64,000 nt of DNA, from the NCBI GenBank assembly GCA_937921825.1, contig CAKZVK010000034.1, positions 1 to 64,000 of the forward strand. The letters are read 5' to 3'. Positions within the stretch are counted from its first letter, which is position 1. Each line of letters begins with the position of its first letter. The notes under the pieces were generated by a model. The model had not been told where the DNA came from and searched no databases. It saw only the letters and a program-made list of their open reading frames with translations. Positions 42,178 through 51,086 of the stretch are shown here, piece after piece. The translations under genes and the position numbers were made by a program. This DNA comes from an uncultured Saprospiraceae bacterium (GTDB lineage Bacteria; Bacteroidota; Bacteroidia; Chitinophagales; Saprospiraceae).

Positions 42178-43368
42178 TTACAAGTTTGAATAAAGATTGA
42201 TTAGTGCTTTGGAGGTTTCCTCCCAATTATACTTATCACTAATGGCCTTTGCTCCATTAGATGAAAAATTCTCGGCCCCTATTTTATCATTATAAATATC
42301 AAGGATAGCCTGAGCCATTTGTTTTGAATTATTTGACTGGTAGACAATACCCGACGACACCTCATTTACTATTCTGGCTATCGGGTTACAATTAGTGACC
42401 ACTACAGGCTTATTCATATACATGTAATGGAAGAGTTTATGAGGGATAGTGTTATCCGTATGTACAGTCTTCAGGTGAGGAATCAAACAGACATCCGCTT
42501 CAGCCATATAAGATGGTAGCTCCTTAGCTAATTGCCAACCTTCAAAAACAACTTTTTCTTCTAAACCCAGCTTGACAACTTGCGACTTTAATTCATCCAT
42601 ATTTTTGCCTGCACCTACTAGAACCAATTTCATATTAGGTAGGTCTTGGGCTATAATTGGTACCGCAGAAATAACATGGTCTATACCTCTATGGTAATCA
42701 AATCCTCCTGTATAAAGCAAAATGAAAGCTTCAGGATGCTTATTTCTCATTTTTGAGGTTAGCTCGGTGGAGAACGTAGCTCTATTGATATAGTTAGCTA
42801 CTACCCATAATTTTGATTCAGGCACTCCTAAGTTTTTATACCGTTGAGCAGCTTCTTCTATGACAGTTATAACAGCATCACATTCAGTAAGCCACTTCTT
42901 CTCAGCCCTCTCCCATTTCGGAATGGATATAATTAGATTACCAGGAAAGGTATTAGCAAACTTATAATACTTCAGTGCCTCAGGATAATTTTCGTGGAGG
43001 TCGGCAACGAGCTTTATCTTTTTTTGAGATTTTTTCTTTGCAATGATTCCCGCTTTTACCAGGTATAAATCATGTGCATGAATTACATCGAGGTGTAATT
43101 TATCTATTGCTTTAAGTGCAATGCTCGCCCAATAACTTGAGTAGAGATCTAGAAAGGTATTAGTTAAGCCTTTCATTTTATTCTTCTTCCAGAGGCTTAT
43201 CTGATGTCTTATAATCTTAGCACCATGAAAGTCTTCCTCAGAGGGTTTATCACCATAGCTAAAACAAAGAACATACACCTCATGACCAGCATTGACCAAT
43301 GAGATAACTTCATTTTCCACTCGCATATCACCCGAAAACTCATTATCGAGAAGCATTCCTATTCTCAT
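42178..43368 (-). CDS. Glycosyltransferase, GT4 family type
   Basis: 396 aa, GT-B fold, cytoplasmic face of the inner membrane. N-terminal domain opens MRIGMLLDNEFSGDMRVENE and contains LDVIHAHDLYLVKAG (about 92-106). The C-terminal domain contains ILLYTGGFDYHRGIDHVI (about 214-231), MKLVLVGAGK, VVFEGW, and the donor-binding segment AEADVCLIPHLKTVHTDNTIPHKLFHYMYMNKPVV with the E-x7-E-like region changed to HTDNTIPHK. It is divergent from wecB, with about 100 bases between the starts, and co-oriented with the methyltransferase. It transfers a sugar from a nucleotide donor to a growing surface glycan; donor unknown. Confidence 0.9.
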   Translation of the reverse strand: MRIGMLLDNEFSGDMRVENEVISLVNAGHEVYVLCFSYGDKPSEEDFHGAKIIRHQISLWKKNKMKGLTNTFLDLYSSYWASIALKAIDKLHLDVIHAHDLYLVKAGIIAKKKSQKKIKLVADLHENYPEALKYYKFANTFPGNLIISIPKWERAEKKWLTECDAVITVIEEAAQRYKNLGVPESKLWVVANYINRATFSTELTSKMRNKHPEAFILLYTGGFDYHRGIDHVISAVPIIAQDLPNMKLVLVGAGKNMDELKSQVVKLGLEEKVVFEGWQLAKELPSYMAEADVCLIPHLKTVHTDNTIPHKLFHYMYMNKPVVVTNCNPIARIVNEVSSGIVYQSNNSKQMAQAILDIYNDKIGAENFSSNGAKAISDKYNWEETSKALINLYSNL

Positions 43369-43427
43369 CCTTGAAAATTTAGATGGATATCGCTCATTCT
43401 ACCTAAAGAGATAATTTAAAAAATAAC

Positions 43428-43435
43428 CAAATATA
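43428..43435 (-). promoter_or_regulatory. Candidate -7 box for the 42178-43368 glycosyltransferase
   Basis: The minus strand reads TATATTTG, an exact TAnnTTTG match, 60 bases before the ATG at 43368. The only TTG upstream (43450-43448) is just 12 bases away, too close for the consensus spacing. Low confidence. Confidence 0.28.
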
Positions 43436-43459
43436 GAACGATATACCCAACATATGATC

Positions 43460-43467
43460 TAAATTTG
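43460..43467 (+). promoter_or_regulatory. Candidate -7 box for wecB
   Basis: TAAATTTG matches TAnnTTTG exactly and ends four bases before the wecB ATG at 43472. Used as a promoter it would give a leaderless mRNA. No TTG at the -33 distance. Low confidence. Confidence 0.28.
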
Positions 43468-43471
43468 CCAT

Positions 43472-44602
43472 ATGTTGAGTAAGAGAAGAGCATTAATTGT
43501 CTTTGGTACAAGGCCAGAAGCTATTAAAATGGCACCCGTCGTACATGCCTTGCAAAATGATCAAAGGTTAGAAACCAAAGTATGTGTCACAGCTCAGCAT
43601 AGAGAAATGCTAGATCAGGTTCTAGATCTATTCGAGATAGTGCCAGATTATGATCTTAATCTCATGAAACCAGGTCAAAATCTATATGATCTTACCGCTA
43701 TCATCATCAGCTCACTCAGGCCTGTACTAGAGGAATTCAAACCTGATTATGTCCTAGTACATGGAGATACCACGACGACAATGGCGACAAGTATCGCTGG
43801 ATTCTACTCAGGTGCCACTGTATGTCATGTGGAGGCAGGCCTCAGAACATTCAATAAAAAAGCACCTTTTCCAGAAGAAGTGAACAGACAGGTCACAGGC
43901 CGTATTGCCGATATCCATTTTGCCCCTACTGAAAAGTCAAAACAAAACCTACTGAGAGAAGATATCTCAGAGCAGAACATTTTAGTTACAGGTAATACGG
44001 TAATAGATGCACTCAAAGATTGTGTCCAAAGACTAGATGACTTAGCAAGTAGTAAAATCGATGAGCTGAAAGCTAGTTTTGACCACTCAAAGAAAGTTAT
44101 CTTGGTCACAGGTCATAGAAGAGAAAATCATGGGGAAGGGATGATCTCTATCTGTAATGCACTCCTAAGAATAGCTAATAATACTGAGGCTGAAATATTC
44201 TATCCAGTACACCTAAACCCCAAGGTAAAAGGACCTGTACACGAACTATTAGGCGATCATCCTCAGATCAAATTAATAGAGCCTTTGCCTTACGAAGCAT
44301 TTATCTGGCTCATGAATAGATCATATATCATCATTACAGATTCTGGTGGAGTCCAAGAAGAAGCACCCTCTCTAGGGAAGCCCGTATTGGTCATGAGAAA
44401 AACAACTGAAAGGCCAGAAGCAGTGGAAGCAGGGACAGTTATTCTTGTAGGGACTGATGAGGAAAAAATTGTGTCTGAGACAATGACTTTGCTAGAAGAT
44501 GAAAAAACGTATAAGAGAATGAGTGCCTTACATAATCCATATGGAGATGGCAGGGCTGCAGAACGTATTCTAGAATTTTTACTAAAACAAGAGCATGTCT
44601 AA
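43472..44602 (+). CDS. wecB: UDP-N-acetylglucosamine 2-epimerase (non-hydrolysing)
   Basis: 376 aa. Interconverts UDP-GlcNAc and UDP-ManNAc. All family landmarks are present: [17 protein letters not shown] (about 10-26), [15 protein letters not shown] (about 37-51), [15 protein letters not shown] (about 95-109), [18 protein letters not shown] (about 119-136), [12 protein letters not shown] (about 213-224) and [20 protein letters not shown] (about 291-310). Normal length. It overlaps wecC by eight bases, so the pair turns UDP-GlcNAc into UDP-ManNAcA. The product UDP-ManNAc could also serve the nonulosonic acid branch through ManNAc, but no hydrolysing epimerase is seen here. Confidence 0.97.
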   Translation: MLSKRRALIVFGTRPEAIKMAPVVHALQNDQRLETKVCVTAQHREMLDQVLDLFEIVPDYDLNLMKPGQNLYDLTAIIISSLRPVLEEFKPDYVLVHGDTTTTMATSIAGFYSGATVCHVEAGLRTFNKKAPFPEEVNRQVTGRIADIHFAPTEKSKQNLLREDISEQNILVTGNTVIDALKDCVQRLDDLASSKIDELKASFDHSKKVILVTGHRRENHGEGMISICNALLRIANNTEAEIFYPVHLNPKVKGPVHELLGDHPQIKLIEPLPYEAFIWLMNRSYIIITDSGGVQEEAPSLGKPVLVMRKTTERPEAVEAGTVILVGTDEEKIVSETMTLLEDEKTYKRMSALHNPYGDGRAAERILEFLLKQEHV

Positions 44603-45815
44603 GCACAAAGTAAGTGTCATAGGATTAGGATATATAGGATTACCGACTTCTATACTAATGGCCACTAATGGACTAGAGGTCTATGGAATGGACATCAATA
44701 AATCTGTTGTAGAACTGACAAATAAAGCGCAACTGACGATAACAGAGCCGGGACTACAAGAACTACTTACACAGGCCGTAGAAAGCGAGCTACTGTCCGC
44801 TCATATAGAAGTGCAAGCTGCGGACAGCTACCTCATAGTCGTCCCTACGCCTTTCAAGAATAATAATGAACCTGATATTTCTTATGTAGAAAGTGCCGCA
44901 AAATCGATTACACCTTTGCTGAAGGCAGGCGATCTTGTAATCATAGAATCTACCTGCCCCAAAGGCACTACTGAAAAAATAGCGGCACATTTCTATCAAG
45001 ATAGGCCAGAGCTAGAGGGTGATATATATATTGCCTACTGTCCAGAAAGAGTACTCCCTGGCAACATAATACATGAGCTGGTTCATAACGATAGAGTCAT
45101 AGGAGGTATAGACGAGCAATCAACAGAGAGGGCTATAAAATTCTATCAGCAGTTTGTAAAAGGTGCTCTCTACCCTACTAATGCTCGGACGGCTGAGATG
45201 ACCAAGCTTGTAGAAAATGCCTACAGAGATGTGCAGATTGCCTTTGCCAATGAACTCTCTATCATATGTGACAAAGCAGACATCAATGTATGGGAGCTCA
45301 TCACACTAGCGAGCAAACATCCTCGAGTAAATATTCTGAATCCAGGCTGTGGTGTCGGCGGTCACTGTATCGCTGTAGATCCTTACTTTATCGTAGCAGA
45401 ATATCCTCTAGAATCAAAAATCATAGGCAAGGCTAGGGAAATAAACAACTACAAGGCCATATGGTGTACAAAGAAGATAATAGAAACAATTACTTCTTTT
45501 GAGACAAAGAATAGTAGAAAACCAATAGTGGCTATGATGGGTCTGGCCTACAAGCCCAATATAGATGATCTTAGGGAAAGTCCTGCACTATATATAAGCA
45601 AAGAGATACTTGCTAAGTATGGTGCGGAGCAAATTAAAATTGTAGAACCCAATCTATCAGGATCTGCAGAGTTTCAACTGAGTAATTATAAAGATGTAGC
45701 TAAGGAAGCAGACCTTGTTGTATACCTAGTTTCTCATGATGAATTCAAGAATCTCTCTCTGCCCGATTCTACGCTAGTTCTAGATTACTGTGGGATTACA
45801 CAGACTGCTAGCTGA
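44595..45815 (+). CDS. wecC: UDP-N-acetyl-D-mannosaminuronic acid dehydrogenase
   Basis: 406 aa. Oxidises UDP-ManNAc to UDP-ManNAcA with two NAD. Visible: Rossmann motif [16 protein letters not shown] (about 7-22), [17 protein letters not shown] (about 82-98), [25 protein letters not shown] (about 146-157), [19 protein letters not shown] (about 202-220), catalytic-Cys segment [15 protein letters not shown] (about 251-265) and [19 protein letters not shown] (about 308-326). The PERVLPGN phrase and neighbouring wecB favour WecC over other members. It overlaps wecB by eight bases, and its 3' end overlaps the convergent glycosyltransferase gene by eight bases. Confidence 0.95.
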   Translation: MSKHKVSVIGLGYIGLPTSILMATNGLEVYGMDINKSVVELTNKAQLTITEPGLQELLTQAVESELLSAHIEVQAADSYLIVVPTPFKNNNEPDISYVESAAKSITPLLKAGDLVIIESTCPKGTTEKIAAHFYQDRPELEGDIYIAYCPERVLPGNIIHELVHNDRVIGGIDEQSTERAIKFYQQFVKGALYPTNARTAEMTKLVENAYRDVQIAFANELSIICDKADINVWELITLASKHPRVNILNPGCGVGGHCIAVDPYFIVAEYPLESKIIGKAREINNYKAIWCTKKIIETITSFETKNSRKPIVAMMGLAYKPNIDDLRESPALYISKEILAKYGAEQIKIVEPNLSGSAEFQLSNYKDVAKEADLVVYLVSHDEFKNLSLPDSTLVLDYCGITQTAS

Positions 45816-47067
45816 TTAGCTTTACCAGTTCTTGGGTGAGGTTGCGACGTGAATATTTTTCTGTATTCAGAGCTGTAGTTTCTTCGTATTTCAAGCTTTC
45901 GAAAAATTCCTCTAAGAGCTTAACATTCTGCTCTACAGTATTGGTGTAAGCTATTATCAGGTTGTTGCCTTCTAGCAGCGCATCTGCAACCTCAGCCCCT
46001 TCTGGTGCTATGCAGATTATAGGCTTACCCGTAGCTAGATACTCAAAGGTCTTTCCTGGTATACAGGCTCTGGCATTATCTGAGTTATTGACTAACAGCA
46101 ATAAAATATTGGCCTTACCATAATCTACAATGACCTCGCTGTGAGGCTTAAACTGTTCGAAAGTAAATCGCTGAGACAAGTGCCCGTGAGCTTTTATTTC
46201 CTTAGTCACATTCCCAGAATCTACTCCTACTAGCTGCAAGTTCAGCCTTGGGTAGGAATCACACAGTACATCTAATGCCTTCCAAAAAGAAGGGGCAGCT
46301 CTCTCTTCATATAACATCCCTGCATGGTAAATCATTAGCTGCTTATGATCAGTAATATCTGTATAGGAACTAAAATCACTCTTGTCATAGCCATTGGTTA
46401 TAACTCGCATTTTTTTATGATCGAAAGGCATCAGCCTTTCATGCATGTGCTTACTTGTCATCAAGACCAGATCACAAGTTTGTAAGACAGACTGCTCTAG
46501 TTGCTCGTACTTCTTTCTGTTGCGAGTGCTGACGTAATACTTATCCAAAAGATCGCCAAACTGAGACCATGGATCTCTGAAGTCAGCTATCCATTGTACC
46601 TTATGATTCTGCTTCAGCTCTAGCCCTATCAGGTGCATACTATGTGGAGGACCTGTGGTAATTATGCTGCTTATTTCTTCATCGCGCAGCAGCTTATCTA
46701 GATACTGCACTGATGGCTTAACCCAGGATACTTTCGGATCTGGAATAAATAGGTTTCCTCTTATCCATGACTTGAGTTTAGAGATCAAGCCTCCATTTTG
46801 AGCGGTCTGTACTTGGGTCTTATTCTTATTGGCCCTTAGGGACAACAAACCATAGGCTTCTTTGATCGGTCTCTTTATGACTCTGGTGTCAGAAGGTATG
46901 TCTTTCTCTAAGGCTTTGTCTCGAAGGGGATATTCAGGATTTTCGGGAGTGAAGATAATAGGTTGGATTCCAAATTCTGGTAAGTACTTAGCAAATTTGA
47001 GCCATCGTTGAACTCCAGATCCAGAAGTTGGTGGCCAATAATAAGTTATGATGAGTACTTTCTTCAA
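45808..47067 (-). CDS. Glycosyltransferase (GT-B fold), TTG start
   Basis: 419 aa. The protein opens MKKVLIITYYWPPTSGSGVQRW, the usual beginning of this Bacteroidota glycosyltransferase group, with glycine-rich GSGVQRWLKFAKYLP. The start codon is TTG at 47067, with no ATG in frame just upstream. Other parts: SSIITTGPPHSMHLIGLEL (about 135-153), WIADFRDPWSQFGD (about 162-175), VITNGYDKSDF, the second-domain LMIYHAGMLYEERAAPSFW, and CIPGKTFEYLATGKPIICIAPEG (about 352-374), which is the donor-binding region. It lies 38 bases downstream of the tRNA-Arg gene on the same strand. Donor and acceptor are unknown. Confidence 0.9.
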   Translation of the reverse strand: MKKVLIITYYWPPTSGSGVQRWLKFAKYLPEFGIQPIIFTPENPEYPLRDKALEKDIPSDTRVIKRPIKEAYGLLSLRANKNKTQVQTAQNGGLISKLKSWIRGNLFIPDPKVSWVKPSVQYLDKLLRDEEISSIITTGPPHSMHLIGLELKQNHKVQWIADFRDPWSQFGDLLDKYYVSTRNRKKYEQLEQSVLQTCDLVLMTSKHMHERLMPFDHKKMRVITNGYDKSDFSSYTDITDHKQLMIYHAGMLYEERAAPSFWKALDVLCDSYPRLNLQLVGVDSGNVTKEIKAHGHLSQRFTFEQFKPHSEVIVDYGKANILLLLVNNSDNARACIPGKTFEYLATGKPIICIAPEGAEVADALLEGNNLIIAYTNTVEQNVKLLEEFFESLKYEETTALNTEKYSRRNLTQELVKLIS

Positions 47068-47105
47068 GAGTGCAATTCCTGCAAATGTTGGCTAAAAAAG
47101 AGAAG

Positions 47106-47179
47106 TGACCGCGGAGGGATTCGAACCCCCAACCCTCAGAGCCGAAATCTGATATTCTATCCAGTTGAACTACGCAGCC
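47106..47179 (-). tRNA. tRNA-Arg, anticodon TCG
   Basis: 74 bases on the minus strand. Acceptor GGCTGCG pairs with CGCGGTC (two G-U), then TA at 8-9, D arm GTTC/GAAT with AACTGGATA loop, anticodon stem TCAGA/TCTGA with loop TTTCGGC (anticodon TCG, reading CGA and other CGN codons), and T-arm with loop TTCGAAT. Discriminator is A; the 3' CCA is not encoded. The glycosyltransferase gene starts 38 bases downstream. Confidence 0.96.
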
Positions 47180-47264
47180 AGTGACGCAAAGTTAATCCAG
47201 TTAATCTACTATAAGAAATTTAGCTAAGTTATCTTACATTCATACTTCACTATAGGCTCATTTA

Positions 47265-50198
47265 TTGGTTCTTAGGCTCATAATCATATTACTCTTTCTC
47301 ATCCACCTTGCAGAGCAGGGACAAGCTCAAGACCCCTTTCATATAAGATATGGGCTGGAAGATGGCCTGCCCTCTGAGGAAGTCTATGATATAGAACAAG
47401 ATAATAAAGGGAGAATCTGGATCAGTACAGACAGAGGGATAGCTAGGTATGATGGTTATGACTTCACAACTTTCACAGTCAAGGAAGGACTAGCTCATAA
47501 TACCATATTCGAAATTTTCAAAGATAAGGATGAAAGGCTATGGTTCTCTGGCTATAATGGTTCTCTGACCTATTTTGAAGATGAACAATTTTACATTCCT
47601 CATGAAATCAACAAAAAACTAAGGGAACAAGTCCGTGCTCAATGGGTAAAGGATTTATATCAGTTGGATGATTCACTTTTTATTATCACACCGTCCATCG
47701 ATAAGAAAAAAGATATAAAGGCCAATTTCGTAATCAATATAAACAGTTCTACACTAGAGCAGATTACTTTACCTGAAAAAGAAGAAACAGATCTACCTGT
47801 TCATTGTTATCCAGAATTTAATCTAGTCAAATTCAAAGATGACGAGAGTAGAATTCACCAACTGGTGATAAAGGATAAGAATAATTTTCTTTACTGTATA
47901 GATAGGGCTACTAACAACCTGAAAGAGAACCCTGAATTTAAGTTATCCAAATTCTATGAGGCTCCTTCAATAGTCAGAAAAGTCATGAATGGGAGTACTG
48001 TATTAGACTATAACATAAACTCTCAAGTTGAGTCTATAACAGAATATGGAGAGAAAATAATTGTATGCTCCTGGGATGGCTTGATTATTTTGGAATTAGA
48101 CAATAATAAGATCAAAGAAACTAAAATACTAGATGATAACTTGGTGACTGATTCGAAAATAGATAGAGAAGACAACCTATGGGTAAGTACACAAAATAAT
48201 GGGGTTTTCTTTTTTCCTAACTCTCTGAGGGTAAATACACTTAAGGAGCCAATCGAAAATGGGAGCCCTACTGAATTGACTGTATTCAAAGACCATCTCT
48301 TTGTAGGCTACAAGAACGGAGAGTATATGCATGCTCTGGATAAAGAGATGAATACTGTATTCAAGATAACCGACAGAAATAACATTTACTATCCCTATCT
48401 CACCGTTTCTGGGGATACCGCTTTCACCTCAAATCTCACGAGGATCATATATAGAGATGATAAATTTAAAATTGATATTCCCATTGATGGAAAATATTTT
48501 TCTCACTGTAGGTCGTCCACCTTGCTCCATGACCAGTCTATCCTAATTGGCAATACCGCAATCAGTACTATTTCAGGAGGTCGATTACAAAAATTGTATG
48601 GCCAATTACCACAGCGCTATTGTGGCTACCAATGTCTCAATGAAAAAATAATAGCAGGTACTATTACAGGTGGATTTATAATAAATTTGATATCCAATAG
48701 TGATTCTACCCTAACTATCAACAAGGAACTTGAAATCACCGAAAGGGTAAATAAAATAATAGGATACAATGACTCTATTGCCATCATAGCAACACTAGGT
48801 CAAGGTCTACTATTTTATAATTGTAATTCAGAGAGTATAAGTAAAACAATAGATAGTCAGCTTCTCAGCAGTCAGGTGAACACCTGTTATGTAGATGCTG
48901 ATAATAATATTTGGGTGGGCACAAATTTTGGTCTAAATCAACTCTATACAAGTACTGCAAACGGAGATATACAAATAGACTCAATAAAAAAATACACCAT
49001 TGATGAAGGCCTATACTCTAACTTTATCAGAAGTATCACTGAATGGAATGGTAAAATGTGGATAGCTTGTGATGGTGGCGTAAACTGCTTCTCACCTGAC
49101 GACTTTACTACTACAAGCAAGAGACCTTTTATACAACTAGATAGTATAAAGACTACAGATAGAAAAGTGGAACAATTACCTTATACTTTTCCTCATGATC
49201 AAAACGATCTAACGATATTCTACCGTGCCGTTAGTTTCAAAAAGCCCAAAGACATGAAAATCTACCGTTACAGGCTATCCAAAGATGGAACACGGGGAGA
49301 ATACAAATTTACTAATAACACAAACTTACAATTCACCAATCTTGAACCGGGAAAATATTCATTTGAAATAAATGCTCGAAACAATCTAGATAGATGGAGT
49401 CATGAACCTATAGTTTTTCACTTTAAAATTACGCCACATTTTAGTCAGACGTTGGTATTCAAACTTTTCCTATTTCTACTCACTTGTCTATTTCTCTACC
49501 TACTCTATAAGTATAGAGAAAAACAGATAATAAAAGCAGCGAAACAGCAACAAGATCTCCAAGAAGCAGAATTACGTACTAAAATCGCTGAGCTAGAAGC
49601 ACTCAGAGGACAGATGAATCCACATTTCGTCTACAATGCTCTTAACTCCATTCAGAACTTCATATTTAAAAATGACCCTGAGAAAGCAAATTATCTACTC
49701 TCAAGGTTCAGCAAATTAATGAGAAGCAGTTTAAATCATTCTAAGCTGGAATATATAACTATAGAAAGAGAGTTGGAGTTTCTTAACAACTATATAGAAT
49801 TAGAATCAATGAGATTCGAGGAGAGATTTGAGCATAGCTTTACTATCGATAAGTCTATAAGTAAAAGTGACAAAATACCACCGTTACTAATACAGCCATT
49901 AATAGAAAACGCTGTGAAGCATGGCATATCAAGTATAAAAAATAAAGGGAAAATTGAAATAAATTTTAAAAAGGAAAATAAGTATCTAATAATATCAGTT
50001 ATTGATAACGGTATTGCTTATAACCCCACTTCTACTATTCCAAACAGAAGTGGACCAAGTGCGATAGAAATAATCAAAGAAAGAATATCAATTATTAATT
50101 TAGTAGAAAACAGTGATGCATGGTTTAAGCTCAATGTCAAGACAGACAAAGAAGCTGTAGTCGGCACAATCGCTCAAATTAAAATTCCTTTTGCTTAG
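47265..50198 (+). CDS. Membrane sensor histidine kinase: propeller, Y_Y_Y domain, LytS-type kinase
   Basis: 977 aa. Start is TTG at 47265, which gives the signal sequence MVLRLIIILLFLIHLAEQG; a stop codon lies four codons upstream and no ATG intervenes. Residues about 25-630 form a two-component-regulator-type beta-propeller with repeats such as GLPSEEVYDIEQDNKGRIWI. A Y_Y_Y Ig-like domain follows (about 655-722), then one membrane helix (about 725-748), a coiled segment, and a His_kinase (PF06580-type) domain with H787 in GQMNPHFVYNALNSIQ. The ATP-binding region shows PPLLIQPLIENAVKHGI and IDNGIAY. It senses a periplasmic signal, probably a glycan or stress cue, and phosphorylates the regulator encoded five bases downstream. 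Confidence 0.93.
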   Translation: MVLRLIIILLFLIHLAEQGQAQDPFHIRYGLEDGLPSEEVYDIEQDNKGRIWISTDRGIARYDGYDFTTFTVKEGLAHNTIFEIFKDKDERLWFSGYNGSLTYFEDEQFYIPHEINKKLREQVRAQWVKDLYQLDDSLFIITPSIDKKKDIKANFVININSSTLEQITLPEKEETDLPVHCYPEFNLVKFKDDESRIHQLVIKDKNNFLYCIDRATNNLKENPEFKLSKFYEAPSIVRKVMNGSTVLDYNINSQVESITEYGEKIIVCSWDGLIILELDNNKIKETKILDDNLVTDSKIDREDNLWVSTQNNGVFFFPNSLRVNTLKEPIENGSPTELTVFKDHLFVGYKNGEYMHALDKEMNTVFKITDRNNIYYPYLTVSGDTAFTSNLTRIIYRDDKFKIDIPIDGKYFSHCRSSTLLHDQSILIGNTAISTISGGRLQKLYGQLPQRYCGYQCLNEKIIAGTITGGFIINLISNSDSTLTINKELEITERVNKIIGYNDSIAIIATLGQGLLFYNCNSESISKTIDSQLLSSQVNTCYVDADNNIWVGTNFGLNQLYTSTANGDIQIDSIKKYTIDEGLYSNFIRSITEWNGKMWIACDGGVNCFSPDDFTTTSKRPFIQLDSIKTTDRKVEQLPYTFPHDQNDLTIFYRAVSFKKPKDMKIYRYRLSKDGTRGEYKFTNNTNLQFTNLEPGKYSFEINARNNLDRWSHEPIVFHFKITPHFSQTLVFKLFLFLLTCLFLYLLYKYREKQIIKAAKQQQDLQEAELRTKIAELEALRGQMNPHFVYNALNSIQNFIFKNDPEKANYLLSRFSKLMRSSLNHSKLEYITIERELEFLNNYIELESMRFEERFEHSFTIDKSISKSDKIPPLLIQPLIENAVKHGISSIKNKGKIEINFKKENKYLIISVIDNGIAYNPTSTIPNRSGPSAIEIIKERISIINLVENSDAWFKLNVKTDKEAVVGTIAQIKIPFA

Positions 50199-50203
50199 AT
50201 TCC

Positions 50204-50911
50204 ATGAGAGCTATAGTCATAGATGATGAGAAGAATAGTAGACAATTAATGTCTACCCTACTGAATGAATACTGTTCTCAGATCCAAGAGGTACATCTTG
50301 CTGATTCTGTCGAAAATGCCATTCAGTTAATTAACACAGTGAATCCTCACCTTATATTTTTGGACATAGAGCTACAGAATGAAAATGGTTTTGATCTTCT
50401 AGACAGATTGCATGGGTCGAGTTTTCTGACTTGCTTTGCTACTGGCTACGAAAAATATGCTCTAAAGGCTATCAAGTATGGTGCCTTCGCCTATTTACTA
50501 AAGCCCATAGATCTGGAGGAACTAAAGAATACTGTAGATAAAGTAGAGCGACATTTCAAGAATACTCAACTCCCTGATAGGATAAATTCAATATGGGTCA
50601 ATGATTCTAGTAATCTCTGGAAAATAAATGTCAACGAAATAATAGCAGTCAGCTCAAGTGGAAACTACTCAGAAATTGCCACCTTAAACAACACCATTCT
50701 AACTATAGAAAAGCTGAAATACTTTGAAGATTTACTGCCTAAAAATGCTTTTTTTAGAACACATCGCTCACACATTGTTAATATTGAGCATATTGTTAAA
50801 ATTCAAGAAGGTAGAACAGGAAAAGTACTGCTCGAAAGGCAGATAGAACTACCAGTTGCCAACAGAAGATTGAAGGACTTTTTAGAGGTTATTAGCAATT
50901 TTAACAGTTGA
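50204..50911 (+). CDS. LytTR-family response regulator
   Basis: 235 aa. The receiver domain (about 1-118) opens MRAIVIDDEKNSRQLMSTLL, with the acidic pair at 8-9. The phosphorylated aspartate is in PHLIFLDIELQNENGFDLL near residue 54, and the K of LKPIDLEEL lies near 104. The C-terminal LytTR DNA-binding domain (about 135-235) shows INEIIAVSSSGNYSEI-type wording (NEIIAVSSSGNYSEIATL), FFRTHRSHIVNIEHI and ELPVANRRLKDFLE. It follows its kinase by five bases. LytTR regulators bind paired direct repeats with about 21-bp period, and such a pair lies immediately after this gene. Confidence 0.94.
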   Translation: MRAIVIDDEKNSRQLMSTLLNEYCSQIQEVHLADSVENAIQLINTVNPHLIFLDIELQNENGFDLLDRLHGSSFLTCFATGYEKYALKAIKYGAFAYLLKPIDLEELKNTVDKVERHFKNTQLPDRINSIWVNDSSNLWKINVNEIIAVSSSGNYSEIATLNNTILTIEKLKYFEDLLPKNAFFRTHRSHIVNIEHIVKIQEGRTGKVLLERQIELPVANRRLKDFLEVISNFNS

Positions 50912-50915
50912 GCTT

Positions 50916-50952
50916 ACACGTTCACCTATTAATTCGACACGTTCACGTATTA
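50916..50952 (+). promoter_or_regulatory. Direct repeat with 21-bp period, candidate LytTR binding site
   Basis: ACACGTTCACCTATTA (50916-50931) and ACACGTTCACGTATTA (50937-50952) differ at one base and start 21 bp apart. This is two helical turns and the spacing known for LytTR half-sites. They begin five bases after the response regulator stop and lie about 135 bases upstream of the thioredoxin-fold gene at 51087, the likely target. Confidence 0.5.
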
Positions 50953-51086
50953 GAACCTACTTTTTGTTCATTAAGGACAGAACTGCTATAACTTGAGCTC
51001 TCTAGCCAATCATAATCTTCTTCTCTAGACCAACAACAGCAACCATTACTTTTATTTACTGCTTTTTAGTAATTTGGACTTTACCA

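Noticed and set aside
36321-47067. Polysaccharide locus as a horizontally transferred island
   Set aside because: Mixed gene orientation is suggestive, but base composition and codon use look like the flanks and no integrase, attachment-site repeat or insertion sequence was seen near the tRNA-Arg gene.
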